Below are positions 1 through 8,184 of a stretch of 36,194 nt of DNA, in pieces; within the stretch, counting starts at the first letter, position 1; every line of letters begins with the position of its first letter. A program made the translations under genes and the position numbers. This DNA comes from an uncultured Hyphomicrobiales bacterium. GTDB taxonomy: Bacteria > Pseudomonadota > Alphaproteobacteria > Rhizobiales > Aestuariivirgaceae. Below the pieces are notes generated by a model that was given only the letters and a program-made list of their open reading frames with translations, ran no database searches and was not told where the DNA came from. The stretch covers positions 1 through 36,194 of the forward strand of contig CAJBCQ010000012.1 in the NCBI GenBank assembly GCA_903951595.1. The letters are read 5' to 3'.

Positions 1-892
1 GATGGCATCAGAAAAGGGCATGGCGGTACTCGAACGCAACAACGCCCTGCAACGCGCACTGGGAGCAGACATCCACCTGCTCACACCGACCGATCTTCAA
101 AAGCGTTTCCCCTGGATCACGACGCAAGGTGTAGCGGGTGCGAGCTTCGGGGCCAGTGGCGAAGGCTGGCTTGATGCCCATGGCCTCATGGGCTTGTTGC
201 GCAAAGCAGCGCGCCATAACGGGGCCGAACTTATCGAAGGCGAAGTGACGGCAATCCATAAATCAAACAACCGCATTACCGGCGTCACCCTCGCATCAGG
301 CCGCGAAGTGGATTGCGGCCATTTCATCAATGCTGGCGGCCCTGCGGCCGGAAGCCTTGCCGCTATGGCCGGCATGGATCTGCCAGTCGCCCCACGCAAG
401 CGTTATGTCTATGTGCTGGATTGCCAGAACCCGCCTGCAAGCCTGCATCTGGCACCGCTCAGCGTGGACCCTTCGGGCGTTTGGTTCCGCCCTGAAGGCC
501 GCACTTTCATTTGCGGGCTTTCGCCAGAAGAACATGAAGAACCGAAGGTTCAGGATTTCGAGGTCGATCACGATTTCTTCGACGAAAGAATCTGGCCCAT
601 CCTCGCTGAGCGTGTGCCGGCTTTTGAAGCCATCAAAGTGGTGGGAAGCTGGGCCGGGCATTATGATTATAACAGCCTCGACCAGAACGGCATTATCGGC
701 GCACATCCTGAGGTCCAAAATTTCTATTTCGCCAATGGCTTCTCCGGCCACGGGCTGCAACAGGGCGCAGGCGTCGGCCATGCGATTGCCGAGCTGATTG
801 TGAAAGGTCGTTCGGAAACGATTGATATTTCGAGCCTGGGTTATGAACGCATCGCGGCGGGCAAGCCATTTTTTGAGTTGAATGTGATCTGA
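1..892 (+). CDS. FAD-dependent oxidoreductase (DAO family), 5'-truncated by window edge
   Basis: This is the C-terminal three quarters of a D-amino-acid-oxidase-fold flavoprotein, of the sarcosine-oxidase/FOXRED1-like kind. The visible 296 residues contain the substrate domain and end with the family's FAD-closing motif (NGFSGHGLQQGAGVGHAIAE, about residues 248-267). The N-terminal GxGxxG dinucleotide-binding motif is absent. Family members run about 380-430 residues, so the true start lies before base 1 and the ATG at base 2 is probably internal. Its TGA shares a base with the ATG of the pyridoxal kinase gene, so the two are translationally coupled. The family oxidises secondary or tertiary amines or D-amino acids; the substrate cannot be read from the sequence. 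Confidence 0.85.
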   Translation, partial: MASEKGMAVLERNNALQRALGADIHLLTPTDLQKRFPWITTQGVAGASFGASGEGWLDAHGLMGLLRKAARHNGAELIEGEVTAIHKSNNRITGVTLASGREVDCGHFINAGGPAAGSLAAMAGMDLPVAPRKRYVYVLDCQNPPASLHLAPLSVDPSGVWFRPEGRTFICGLSPEEHEEPKVQDFEVDHDFFDERIWPILAERVPAFEAIKVVGSWAGHYDYNSLDQNGIIGAHPEVQNFYFANGFSGHGLQQGAGVGHAIAELIVKGRSETIDISSLGYERIAAGKPFFELNVI

Positions 893-1629
893 TGCGGGTT
901 TTGGCCATTTCATCGCAAGTGGCCTTTGGGCCTGTGGGCAATTCGGCCTGTGTGCCTGCCTTAAACGCGGCTGGCATTGAAGTGATCGCGCTGCCCACGA
1001 TCCTGCTGTCAAACCAACCCGCCCTTGGCAAGCCTTCCGGCATTCGCGTGCCAGCGGGCACATTGAGTGACATGTTGGAAAAGCTGGAAGCACTGGGTGC
1101 TTTTGAAAATCTTTCTGGGATCCTCACAGGATATTTTGCCGACGCCGAACAGGTCATCGCGATCGCAAAAACCATCGCACGGTTGAAGCCTGCGCTTTAT
1201 CTGTGCGATCCCGTGATTGGCGATGATCCCAAAGGGCTTTATGTGCCTGAAGCGGTGGCAGAGGCGATCCGCGATCATCTCGTCCCGCTGGCCAGCATGA
1301 TCACCCCCAATCATTTTGAACGCGAATGGTTGAATGCAAAAAAGGATGTGACCGCCCACATCCCCGAACGCATCACCACCAGCCTGCCGCAAGGTAACGC
1401 GCTGGTGACAGAACTGGTGGCGGCAGGCCAAACGCACCGCCATACGACTTTGCGCCAAGACAAAGTACCGCATGGCACCGGTGATCTGTTCTCCGGTCTT
1501 TATCTGGCCCAGCGCGTGAAGGCAGTTATGCCGCAAGCGGCCTTCACACAGGCGATGGAGCGGTTGGAAAAAGTGATCGGCCTTTCCATTGGCAAGCCTG
1601 GGCTTGATCTTCTGCACGGGCTTTCATGA
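892..1629 (+). CDS. pdxY: Pyridoxal kinase (PdxY/PdxK type)
   Basis: The 245-residue protein belongs to the ribokinase-fold pyridoxal kinases, which phosphorylate pyridoxal, pyridoxine or pyridoxamine with ATP to salvage vitamin B6 in the cytoplasm. The start (MRVLAISSQVAFGPVGNSA) is the family's substrate-binding opening. Further on come YLCDPVIGD (about residues 103-111), TPNHFE (139-144), and HGTGDLFSG (198-206), which carries the catalytic aspartate and anion hole. The length is a little below the usual 280-290. The ATG overlaps the upstream stop by one base, and the gene overlaps the next by 4 nt. A PLP-dependent dehydratase closes the same run, so cofactor supply is a reasonable context. 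Confidence 0.9.
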   Translation: MRVLAISSQVAFGPVGNSACVPALNAAGIEVIALPTILLSNQPALGKPSGIRVPAGTLSDMLEKLEALGAFENLSGILTGYFADAEQVIAIAKTIARLKPALYLCDPVIGDDPKGLYVPEAVAEAIRDHLVPLASMITPNHFEREWLNAKKDVTAHIPERITTSLPQGNALVTELVAAGQTHRHTTLRQDKVPHGTGDLFSGLYLAQRVKAVMPQAAFTQAMERLEKVIGLSIGKPGLDLLHGLS

Positions 1630-2309
1630 TCATCGGCGTGGATGGCTGCCGCTCTGGCTGGCTCGGTGTCATCTGGGATGGTGGTAGATCGGCAAGTGCG
1701 GCGGTCTATCCGGCCTTCTCAGACATTCTGAAACTGGAAGCCCGTTTCATCGCCGTGGACATGCCGATCGGCTTTCCAGAACGCGCTGAAACAGGCGGCA
1801 GGGCGTGTGAGCAACTGGCCCGCAAGCTGATCGGCCGTCGCCGCTCCAGCGTATTTTCCGCACCAGCCCGCATCGCGCTCAGGGGTCGCGATTATGCCCA
1901 AGCCTCACAGCTGAACCGTGCTGCTTCCGACAATCTTGGCATCAGCAGCCAAGCCTTCAACATTTTCCCCAAAATGCGCGAAATCGATGCCCTCATGACG
2001 CCGGATTTGCAAAGCCGGTTGGCTGAAGTGCATCCAGAATTGTCCTTCCGGCTGATGAAGGGGCAGGAATTGGCGCATGCCAAGAAAAAGGCCGAAGGCC
2101 CTGCCGAGCGCAGAACCCTTCTGGAACAGGCAGGCTTTCCCTTGGACAAGCTCACAAGCCCCGCCAAAGGCGGCTGGGTCGAGGATGATCTTCTGGATGC
2201 CTGCGCCTGCGCCTGGTCGGCCCTGAGGCTTGTCGATGGCAAAGGCCTTCGCCTGCCCCAGACCCCGCATCTGGACGCCCGGGGCTTACGCATGGAAATC
2301 TGCGGTTAA
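1626..2309 (+). CDS. DUF429 domain-containing protein
   Basis: The 227-residue protein matches the DUF429 (PF04250) family, a predicted RNase H-like fold with no established function. Visible family marks are the opening GVDGCRSGWLGV (residues 4-15), an acidic strand VDMPIGF (43-49), and the RRSSVFSAPAR block (72-82). The first two place aspartates where RNase H-fold enzymes keep metal ligands, but catalysis has not been shown for this family as far as I know. The ATG overlaps the pyridoxal kinase stop by 4 nt (ATGA), so it is probably co-translated. I assign no function. Confidence 0.85.
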   Translation: MIIGVDGCRSGWLGVIWDGGRSASAAVYPAFSDILKLEARFIAVDMPIGFPERAETGGRACEQLARKLIGRRRSSVFSAPARIALRGRDYAQASQLNRAASDNLGISSQAFNIFPKMREIDALMTPDLQSRLAEVHPELSFRLMKGQELAHAKKKAEGPAERRTLLEQAGFPLDKLTSPAKGGWVEDDLLDACACAWSALRLVDGKGLRLPQTPHLDARGLRMEICG

Positions 2310-2376
2310 AACAATGGTGACGGATGCTGGGGCATGGCTTAAAAGCGCGACAACGCCGGAAGGAAGTGACAAGCCC

Positions 2377-3309
2377 ATGACCATCGCCCACCGCCATAAC
2401 GCCCTGCTCGGAAAACCCGTTGCCGACGAAATTCTCGCCAGCACGCAAAAAGGTGCCGCTGAATTGGCCGCTTCCGGCTGGCCCGTAAAGCTTGTCTCCA
2501 TCACCATCGGCGATGTGGCAGCGGTAAGCCTTTATGTTCGCAATCAAGCCCGCGCGGCGGGGCGTGCCGGGATCGGCTTTGAGGAGCGCAATTTTCCAGC
2601 CGAGGTGAGCCGTGCCGAAATGCAAGGCGTGCTGAAGGCACTCAATACCGATCCGCGCGTTTCTGGCATCATCATCCAGCGCCCGGTGCCGCGCCATTTG
2701 GACATTCGCGAATTGCAGACCGCCATTCATCCGCTGAAAGATGTGGAAGGCATGCACCCCACTTCCATCGGCAATATTGTCTACAAGGATTTAGCATTGG
2801 CCCCTTGCACGGCGGCAGCTTCGGTTGAATTGCTCAAGCGCACGGGGCTGAAGCTTGAAGGGCTGGAGGCTGTGGTCATCGGGCATTCGGAAATTGTCGG
2901 CAAGCCCATTGCGTTTTTGCTGATGGCGGAAGGTGCCACCGTTACCGTATGCCATCACATGACGCGCAATGTGGCGATGCATTCGCGCTCAGCCGATGCG
3001 GTTTTTGTAGCCGTGGGACGCCCGCGCCTTCTGACCGCCGACATGATCAAGCCCGGTGCGGCGGTGATTGATATTGGCATCAATCGGATTGAAGAAAACG
3101 GCAAGGAATTAACCGTCGGCGATGCCGATTATGAAGCTTGCGCTGAAGTGGCAGGCTGGATCACGCCCGTGCCCGGTGGTGTGGGCCCGGTGACGGTTGC
3201 CATTCTGATGCGCAATGCGCTTACCGCAGCCCATGCCCAGAAGCGCCATTATGATGCGAATTTTTCCGGTGATGCGGATGGTTCCGTTCATGTCGCCCCG
3301 GTGCGCTGA
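2377..3309 (+). CDS. folD: FolD-like methylenetetrahydrofolate dehydrogenase/cyclohydrolase, divergent active site
   Basis: The 310-residue protein aligns along its whole length with FolD, which oxidises 5,10-methylene-THF to methenyl-THF and hydrolyses it to 10-formyl-THF. The dinucleotide-binding GHSEIVGKP and the C-terminal PGGVGPVT are conserved. Key folate-site residues differ. The YxxxK motif reads YVRNQ (Tyr53, Gln57), so the catalytic lysine is a glutamine. KDVDG reads KDVEG, and PCTPxG reads PCTAAA. In the human enzyme, replacing the equivalent Lys56 with Gln abolishes cyclohydrolase but not dehydrogenase activity, so I infer a dehydrogenase-only or altered enzyme. I chose ATG 2377 because AAGGAAG (2360-2366) sits 10 nt upstream and family homology begins there. 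An in-frame ATG at 2314 is less likely. Confidence 0.85.
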   Translation: MTIAHRHNALLGKPVADEILASTQKGAAELAASGWPVKLVSITIGDVAAVSLYVRNQARAAGRAGIGFEERNFPAEVSRAEMQGVLKALNTDPRVSGIIIQRPVPRHLDIRELQTAIHPLKDVEGMHPTSIGNIVYKDLALAPCTAAASVELLKRTGLKLEGLEAVVIGHSEIVGKPIAFLLMAEGATVTVCHHMTRNVAMHSRSADAVFVAVGRPRLLTADMIKPGAAVIDIGINRIEENGKELTVGDADYEACAEVAGWITPVPGGVGPVTVAILMRNALTAAHAQKRHYDANFSGDADGSVHVAPVR

Positions 3310-4242
3310 ATGATTTCCCGCCGCGACATTGCCGCTGTGCATGCTGTCATCGCGCCTTTTCTGCGCGTGACACCCGTCATCGACATCCGCCTTCCTGGCA
3401 TCCGCGAAAGCGTGAGCCTGAAGCTGGAATATTTGCAGCATTCAGGCTCGTTCAAAGCGCGTGGCGCCTTTGCCAATTTGCTGGGCCAGACAACACCACC
3501 GGCCTTGGTGACAGCCGCTTCCGGTGGCAATCATGGCGCGGCGGTTGCTTTTGCCGCGAAGTCTTTAGGGATTCCGGCCCGCATTTTCGTGCATGGCAAA
3601 ACAAGTGCTGAAAAGAAAGCGCGCATTGCAAGCCATGGCGCTGAGGTCGAACAGGTAGGCGAGGCTTATGAAGATGCGCGCCTTGCGGCGGCAGCTTATG
3701 CACAAAGCTCCGGTGCGATGGATATTCACGCCTATGACAGCGAGTCCACACTTCTGGGCCAAGGCACCATTGCGCGCGAATTTGAAGAACAAAGCCCAGA
3801 CCTCGACACCGTGATGGTGGCGGTGGGGGGTGGTGGATTGGTGGGCGGCATTGCCGGATGGTATGGCGGCGGCATTAAGGTGGTGGGTGTTGAGACGCAA
3901 GGCTGCAACACGTTACATGCGGCCTTGGCGGCAGGAAAGCCGGTGGGCATTTCACCTTCTGGCATTGCGGCGGATTCATTAGGGGCCAGCACGCTGGGAG
4001 CTTTGAGCTTTCCCATAGCCCAAGCGCATGTTGGCGAAAGCCTGCTGGTGAGTGATGACGATGTAAAGCGCGCGCAAATCTGGCTGTGGGATCATCTACG
4101 GATGATGACTGAACCCGGTGGCGCTGCGGCATTTGCAGCCCTTCTGTCCGGCACTTATCGGCCTGCCGAGCAAGAGCGCGTGGGCGTGGTGATGTGCGGG
4201 GCCAATGTAAGCCCGGCGATGTTTGCGGAATTGTTGAAGTAA
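3310..4242 (+). CDS. Threonine/serine dehydratase-like PLP enzyme
   Basis: The 310-residue protein is a fold-type II PLP enzyme. SGSFKARGA holds the Schiff-base lysine (Lys49), SGGNHGAA binds substrate, and a glycine-rich VAVGGGGLVGG loop binds the PLP phosphate. It lacks the C-terminal ACT regulatory domain of biosynthetic IlvA. It is therefore closer to catabolic threonine dehydratase, serine dehydratase or serine racemase, and sequence alone does not separate these. Such enzymes deaminate threonine or serine to 2-oxobutyrate or pyruvate plus ammonia. The ATG follows the FolD-like stop with no gap, so it belongs to the same run. It is the last gene of that run before the palindromic repeats. 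Confidence 0.85.
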   Translation: MISRRDIAAVHAVIAPFLRVTPVIDIRLPGIRESVSLKLEYLQHSGSFKARGAFANLLGQTTPPALVTAASGGNHGAAVAFAAKSLGIPARIFVHGKTSAEKKARIASHGAEVEQVGEAYEDARLAAAAYAQSSGAMDIHAYDSESTLLGQGTIAREFEEQSPDLDTVMVAVGGGGLVGGIAGWYGGGIKVVGVETQGCNTLHAALAAGKPVGISPSGIAADSLGASTLGALSFPIAQAHVGESLLVSDDDVKRAQIWLWDHLRMMTEPGGAAAFAALLSGTYRPAEQERVGVVMCGANVSPAMFAELLK

Positions 4243-4255
4243 GCGAAATGGAAAA

Positions 4256-4283
4256 GGTCCCTCGGGTCAAGCCCGAGGGTGAC
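4256..4283. repeat. REP-like palindromic unit A
   Basis: A 28-bp imperfect palindrome with 8-bp arms CCCTCGGG and CCCGAGGG around a TCAAG loop. It starts 13 nt after the threonine dehydratase stop. It is the inverted copy of the unit at 4303-4330. Between two convergent genes it could also act as a terminator, but there is no T-tract. Confidence 0.7.
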
Positions 4284-4302
4284 GAAGAGAATGTGCGGAG
4301 GC

Positions 4303-4330
4303 GTCATCATCAGGCTTGACCCGATGATCC
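4303..4330. repeat. REP-like palindromic unit B (inverted copy of unit A)
   Basis: A 28-bp palindrome with 9-bp arms (one mismatch) around a CTTGA loop. Its reverse complement matches unit A at most positions, with the shared core TCGGGTCAAGCC and identical ends GG...TGAC. The two form a head-to-head pair resembling a BIME between the convergent 4242 and 4350 gene ends. Confidence 0.7.
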
Positions 4331-4349
4331 TTTTCTCCTTCGCTTTTCT

Positions 4350-5387
4350 TTACGCCGCTGACTTCACCAGCCCGCGATTGATGAGGCATTCGGCGATCTG
4401 CACCGTGTTGAGGGCCGCCCCTTTGCGGAGATTGTCTGACACCACCCACATGTTGATACCATTCTCGATCGTGGCATCTTCACGGATACGCGAGATGAAG
4501 GTGGCGTAATCGCCAACACATTCAACAGGGGTGACGTAACCACCATTTTCGCGCTTGTCGATGACCAGGCAACCGGGAGCCTCGCGCAGAATTTCACGCG
4601 CTTCTTCGGCTGACATCGGGGTTTCAAATTCGATATTGACCGATTCCGAATGGCCCACAAAAACTGGCACGCGAACAGCCGTGCAGGTAAGCTTGATCTT
4701 GGCGTCCAAAATCTTCTTGGTTTCCGCCATCACCTTCCATTCTTCCTTGGTGTAGCCATCCTCCATGAACACATCGATATGGGGAATGACATTGAAGGCG
4801 ATCTGCTTGGTGAACTTCTTGGGTTCCGCCGAGTCGGTTACAAAGATGCCCTTGGTCTGGTTCCAAAGCTCATCCATGCCATCCTTGCCCGCACCTGAAA
4901 CCGACTGATAGGTGGAGACAACAACACGCTTGATGCGCGCCACATCATGCAGCGGCTTCAGCGCCACCACGAGCTGGGCTGTGGAGCAATTGGGGTTGGC
5001 AATGATGTTCATGCGCGTATTGCGGCGCATATACTCTTCCAGCACATGCGCGTTCACTTCCGGCACGATGAGCGGCACATTCTGGTCATAACGCCAGCAG
5101 GACGAATTATCGATGACGATGGGGCCCATGGCACCAATTTTCGGGCTCCAAACCTTGGAGACATCCGATCCGGCACTCATCAGCACAAAATCCATCTGGG
5201 AGAAGTCGAAGGTTTCAATGTCTTTGCATTTCAGCGTCTTGTCGCCGAAGGAAATCTCCTGGCCGATGGAACGGCGCGAGGCGACCGCGAAGACCTCATC
5301 CACCGGAAACTGGCGTTCATCCAGAATATTGAGCATTTCGCGGCCCACATTGCCCGTGGCACCGACGATGGCGACTTTATAACCCAT
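4350..5387 (-). CDS. asd: Aspartate-semialdehyde dehydrogenase
   Basis: The 345-residue cytoplasmic enzyme reduces aspartyl-4-phosphate with NADPH to aspartate semialdehyde, the branch point to lysine/diaminopimelate, methionine and threonine. The NADP motif GATGNVG is at residues 9-15. The catalytic cysteine lies in NPNCSTAQL (Cys134), followed by the STYQSVSGAG substrate loop and a histidine in VGHSESV. I chose ATG 5387 (MGYKVAIVG) over an in-frame start at 5453 because GAGGG lies about 8 nt upstream and the family begins with this strand. A candidate promoter lies about 160 bp upstream (5546-5575). The gene stands alone and converges on the threonine dehydratase gene. Confidence 0.95.
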   Translation of the reverse strand: MGYKVAIVGATGNVGREMLNILDERQFPVDEVFAVASRRSIGQEISFGDKTLKCKDIETFDFSQMDFVLMSAGSDVSKVWSPKIGAMGPIVIDNSSCWRYDQNVPLIVPEVNAHVLEEYMRRNTRMNIIANPNCSTAQLVVALKPLHDVARIKRVVVSTYQSVSGAGKDGMDELWNQTKGIFVTDSAEPKKFTKQIAFNVIPHIDVFMEDGYTKEEWKVMAETKKILDAKIKLTCTAVRVPVFVGHSESVNIEFETPMSAEEAREILREAPGCLVIDKRENGGYVTPVECVGDYATFISRIREDATIENGINMWVVSDNLRKGAALNTVQIAECLINRGLVKSAA

Positions 5388-5467
5388 GGAGATAACCCTC
5401 TGCCTTCCCGCTGCCCCCTCCCAAGAACCTGAAATCCGGTTCTGCCAAGGCAAAGTGCCGAGGTTGC

Positions 5468-5495
5468 CTTTCCCCCGCGGGAGAGGCCGGGGAAA
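5468..5495. repeat. Short GC palindrome in the asd-terC intergenic region
   Basis: Around 5472-5484 a CCCGCGGG palindrome sits within a CCTTTC...GGGAGAGGCCGGGG context. This is typical of short dispersed repeats seen in alphaproteobacterial intergenic regions. It lies in the asd 5' leader. I cannot establish copy number from one window. Confidence 0.3.
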
Positions 5496-5545
5496 AGCTT
5501 AAACCGTTTTGGTTTTGGTTTTGGTCGAGATGTTCATGGGCTGGG

Positions 5546-5575
5546 GTTTTAGGGCGGCGGGCGGCCCGGTGTCAA
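5546..5575 (-). promoter_or_regulatory. Candidate sigma-70-type promoter of asd
   Basis: On the minus strand, TTGACA (5575-5570) is followed after 18 bp by TAAAAC (5551-5546). The -35 hexamer matches the consensus fully; the -10 is weaker. This would give a leader of about 150 nt before the asd ATG. A divergent TTGACG (5577-5582) abuts it, forming the perfect palindrome GTCAAGTTGAC at 5571-5581. A matching -10 for terC is not convincing. Confidence 0.45.
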
Positions 5576-5649
5576 GTTGACGGTTGCCTTGGGGGTGCGG
5601 GTGCGGCTAGTGAGGCGCTCACGCACACAAGCATCAGGGGTTGAGCATC

Positions 5650-6396
5650 ATGGAATGGCTGGCTGGATTTGACTGGACGCTCGCCTGGTCTTGGGCTTTC
5701 ACGCTGGATGGCTGGGTGAGCCTTCTGACCCTGACCTTCCTCGAAATCGTGCTGGGCATCGATAATCTGGTCTTCCTGTCCATCGCCTCCCAGCAGCTTC
5801 CCAAGCACCAACGGCCCAAGGCCCAGCGCATTGGCTTAGGCGGTGCGCTTGTGCTGCGCATCCTGATGCTATCCACGCTTGTGTGGCTAACCCAGCTACG
5901 CACGCCCTTCATGAATATCTATGGCTTCGATCTGGCCTATTCGGACGTGATCTTCTTGGCTGGTGGCCTGTTCCTCTTGTGGAAGGGCACGGCCGAAATC
6001 CATCAAGAGATGGAAGGTGGCACAGAAGGCCCGCAAGAGCCCAAGGCTGCAAGCTTTGCCGGGGTGATCTTTATGATCATGGTGATCGATCTGGTCTTCG
6101 CGCTGGATAGTATCATCACCGCTGTTGGCCTGTCGCAATTCCTGCCCGTGATGATCTTGGCCAATATCATCGCCATTGCCGTGATGCTGCTGGCGGCAAA
6201 TCCGATCAGCCAATTTATTGAGCATCACCCGACGGTGAAGATGCTGGCCTTGGCCTTCATCCTGCTCATCGGTGTCGCCCTCATCGCCGATGGCCTGCAC
6301 ATGCACATACCGCGTGGCTTCATCTACTTTGCCATCGCGTTTTCACTGACGGTGGAAGTTCTGAATTATTTCGTGCGCACAAGGCGCACGAAATAA
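5650..6396 (+). CDS. TerC family integral membrane protein
   Basis: The 248-residue polytopic membrane protein belongs to the TerC family (PF03741). The signature LTLTFLEIVLGIDNLVFLSI occupies about residues 26-45. A second acidic repeat VIDLVFALDSI lies near 148-158, and about seven hydrophobic segments are present. TerC-family proteins have been linked to tellurite resistance and, in several bacteria, to manganese export during metalation of secreted enzymes. The family is broad, so the ion here is unknown. I chose ATG 5650 because AGGGG (5636-5640) lies 9 nt upstream; a TTG at 5641 would abut that site. The 3' end faces leuB 5 nt away. Confidence 0.9.
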   Translation: MEWLAGFDWTLAWSWAFTLDGWVSLLTLTFLEIVLGIDNLVFLSIASQQLPKHQRPKAQRIGLGGALVLRILMLSTLVWLTQLRTPFMNIYGFDLAYSDVIFLAGGLFLLWKGTAEIHQEMEGGTEGPQEPKAASFAGVIFMIMVIDLVFALDSIITAVGLSQFLPVMILANIIAIAVMLLAANPISQFIEHHPTVKMLALAFILLIGVALIADGLHMHIPRGFIYFAIAFSLTVEVLNYFVRTRRTK

Positions 6397-6401
6397 GTTT
6401 C

Positions 6402-7508
6402 TCAGGCGAGCTTCTTGAGGGCGGCCAAAATGGCATCCCCCATCTGGGCCGTGCCAATATGGGCACCACCGCTGGCGATATCCTTGGTGCGAAGCCCCTG
6501 CGCCAACACATTGGCGATGGCTTGATCCAGCTTGTCGGCCCAATCCTTCAGCCCGAAGGAATAGCGCAATGCCATGCCGAAGCTTGCAATCATGGCGATG
6601 GGATTAGCCAATTGCTGACCTGCAATATCCGGGGCCGAGCCATGCACGGGCTCATACATCGCCTTGCGCCGTCCGGTGACCGGATCTTCAGCACCCAAGG
6701 CTGCCGATGGCAGCATGCCGAGCGAGCCTGTAAGCATCGCGGCCACATCTGATAAAACATCACCAAACAGATTGTCGGTAACGATCACATCATATTGCTT
6801 GGGCCAGCGCACAAGCTGCATGGCGCAATTATCAGCCAGCACATGCTCAAGCTTCACATCCGTATAATGATCGGCGTGAACCTTGGTGACGACTTCATTC
6901 CACAGCACACCCGATTTCATGACATTGCGCTTTTCGGCAGAAGCCACGCGGGAATGACGCGCGCGCGAAAGCTCAAACGCCACCTTGGCGATGCGCTCGA
7001 TTTCATAAGTGTCATAAACCTGCGTATCAATACCGCGCTTCTGGCCATTGCCAAGATCGATGATGGTTTTCGGCTCGCCGAAATAAACCCCGCCCGTGAG
7101 TTCGCGCACGATGAGAATATCAAGCCCTTCAACCACGTCTCGCTTGAGCGAGGAAGCATCAGCCAAGGCCGGATAGCAAATGGCCGGGCGCAAATTGGCA
7201 AACAGGCCCAAATCTTTCCGCAGGCGCAAAAGCGCGGCTTCGGGCCGCTTGTCATAAGGCACCTTGTCCCATTTCGGCCCACCAACTGCACCGAAGATGA
7301 CAGCATCAGAACTTTGCGCCTTGCGCATATCGTCTTCGGAAATCGCTTCGCCATGCGCGTCATAAGCCGCACCACCCGCAAGCCCGCGCTCCACACTGAA
7401 TTGCGCGATGCCCGTGGTGTTGAACCAGTTGATGAGCTTTTCAACTTCAACCGATACTTCCTGACCAATGCCATCACCGGGCAGAAGCAGAATATTGAAA
7501 TTTGCCAT
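6402..7508 (-). CDS. leuB: 3-isopropylmalate dehydrogenase
   Basis: The 368-residue enzyme oxidatively decarboxylates (2R,3S)-3-isopropylmalate to 2-oxoisocaproate with NAD+, the third leucine-specific step. Visible marks are the opening LLPGDGIG, the substrate-binding arginine block [27 protein letters not shown], the metal-ligand region [12 protein letters not shown], and [18 protein letters not shown] lies about 8-9 nt before the ATG. It follows leuD by 12 nt, in a leucine cluster transcribed from leuC toward leuB. It ends 5 nt from the terC stop, with no recognisable terminator between. Confidence 0.96.
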   Translation of the reverse strand: MANFNILLLPGDGIGQEVSVEVEKLINWFNTTGIAQFSVERGLAGGAAYDAHGEAISEDDMRKAQSSDAVIFGAVGGPKWDKVPYDKRPEAALLRLRKDLGLFANLRPAICYPALADASSLKRDVVEGLDILIVRELTGGVYFGEPKTIIDLGNGQKRGIDTQVYDTYEIERIAKVAFELSRARHSRVASAEKRNVMKSGVLWNEVVTKVHADHYTDVKLEHVLADNCAMQLVRWPKQYDVIVTDNLFGDVLSDVAAMLTGSLGMLPSAALGAEDPVTGRRKAMYEPVHGSAPDIAGQQLANPIAMIASFGMALRYSFGLKDWADKLDQAIANVLAQGLRTKDIASGGAHIGTAQMGDAILAALKKLA

Positions 7509-7520
7509 ATTCGTGATCCT

Positions 7521-8126
7521 TCAGGCCCAGGGGCGGGCAGCGGCGTTCTTGGTTTCAAAGCTCTGGATCGACGCGCTCTTTTCCAGCGTCAGCCCGATAT
7601 CATCCAAACCATGAAGCAGGCAATGCTTGCGGAAGGCATCGATCTCAAACCGGATCACCCCACCATCCGGCCCACGGATTTCTTGCGACGGCAGATCAAT
7701 CGTCATCGTGGCGTTTGAACCGCGCCGGGCATCCTCCATCAGGCGGCCCAATTCTTCCTTCGAAACCACGATGGGAAGAATGCCGTTCTTGAAGCAATTA
7801 TTGTAGAAAATATCAGCAAAGCTGGTGGAGATCACACAGCGCACGCCGAAATCGAGCAAAGCCCAAGGCGCATGCTCGCGCGACGAGCCGCAGCCGAAAT
7901 TATCCCCCGCCACAAGAATCTGGGCCTTGCGATAAGCGGGCTGGTTCAGCACGAAAGCCGGGTTTTCCTTGCCCGCATCATCATAGCGCAATTCCGAAAA
8001 CAGCGCCGAGCCAAGACCCGTGCGCTTGATGGTTTTCAGATACTGCTTGGGGATGATCATGTCGGTATCGACATTGATGATATCGAGGGGGGCGGCAACG
8101 CCGGTAAGCGTGGAGAAACTATACAT
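7521..8126 (-). CDS. leuD: 3-isopropylmalate dehydratase small subunit
   Basis: The 201-residue small subunit pairs with LeuC to isomerise 2- to 3-isopropylmalate. It carries the aconitase-swivel-domain motifs [14 protein letters not shown] (about residues 18-31) and [17 protein letters not shown] (about 74-90). Reading continues in frame upstream to 8429, but only in the shadow of the metallopeptidase gene. The family start MYSFSTLTG at 8126 is the right one and gives the usual length of about 200. Two genes unrelated to leucine lie between leuC and leuD. Confidence 0.95.
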   Translation of the reverse strand: MYSFSTLTGVAAPLDIINVDTDMIIPKQYLKTIKRTGLGSALFSELRYDDAGKENPAFVLNQPAYRKAQILVAGDNFGCGSSREHAPWALLDFGVRCVISTSFADIFYNNCFKNGILPIVVSKEELGRLMEDARRGSNATMTIDLPSQEIRGPDGGVIRFEIDAFRKHCLLHGLDDIGLTLEKSASIQSFETKNAAARPWA

Positions 8127-8184
8127 GGGGCATATCCCGGTAAAATGAGGTTCGGATGCTTTGTGGCGCGGGGCCGTTCCCCGG

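Noticed and set aside
296-1093. Long open frame on the minus strand (265 codons)
   Set aside because: It is antisense to the FAD oxidoreductase and pyridoxal kinase genes, which have clear families; the minus frame has no recognisable motif.
5650-6396. Tellurite-resistance operon
   Set aside because: A lone TerC-family protein without other ter genes does not support a resistance operon.
6795-7718. Long plus-strand frame of 307 codons across leuB
   Set aside because: It is a shadow of leuB and leuD codon bias in this GC-rich genome; no family resemblance and no ribosome-binding site.
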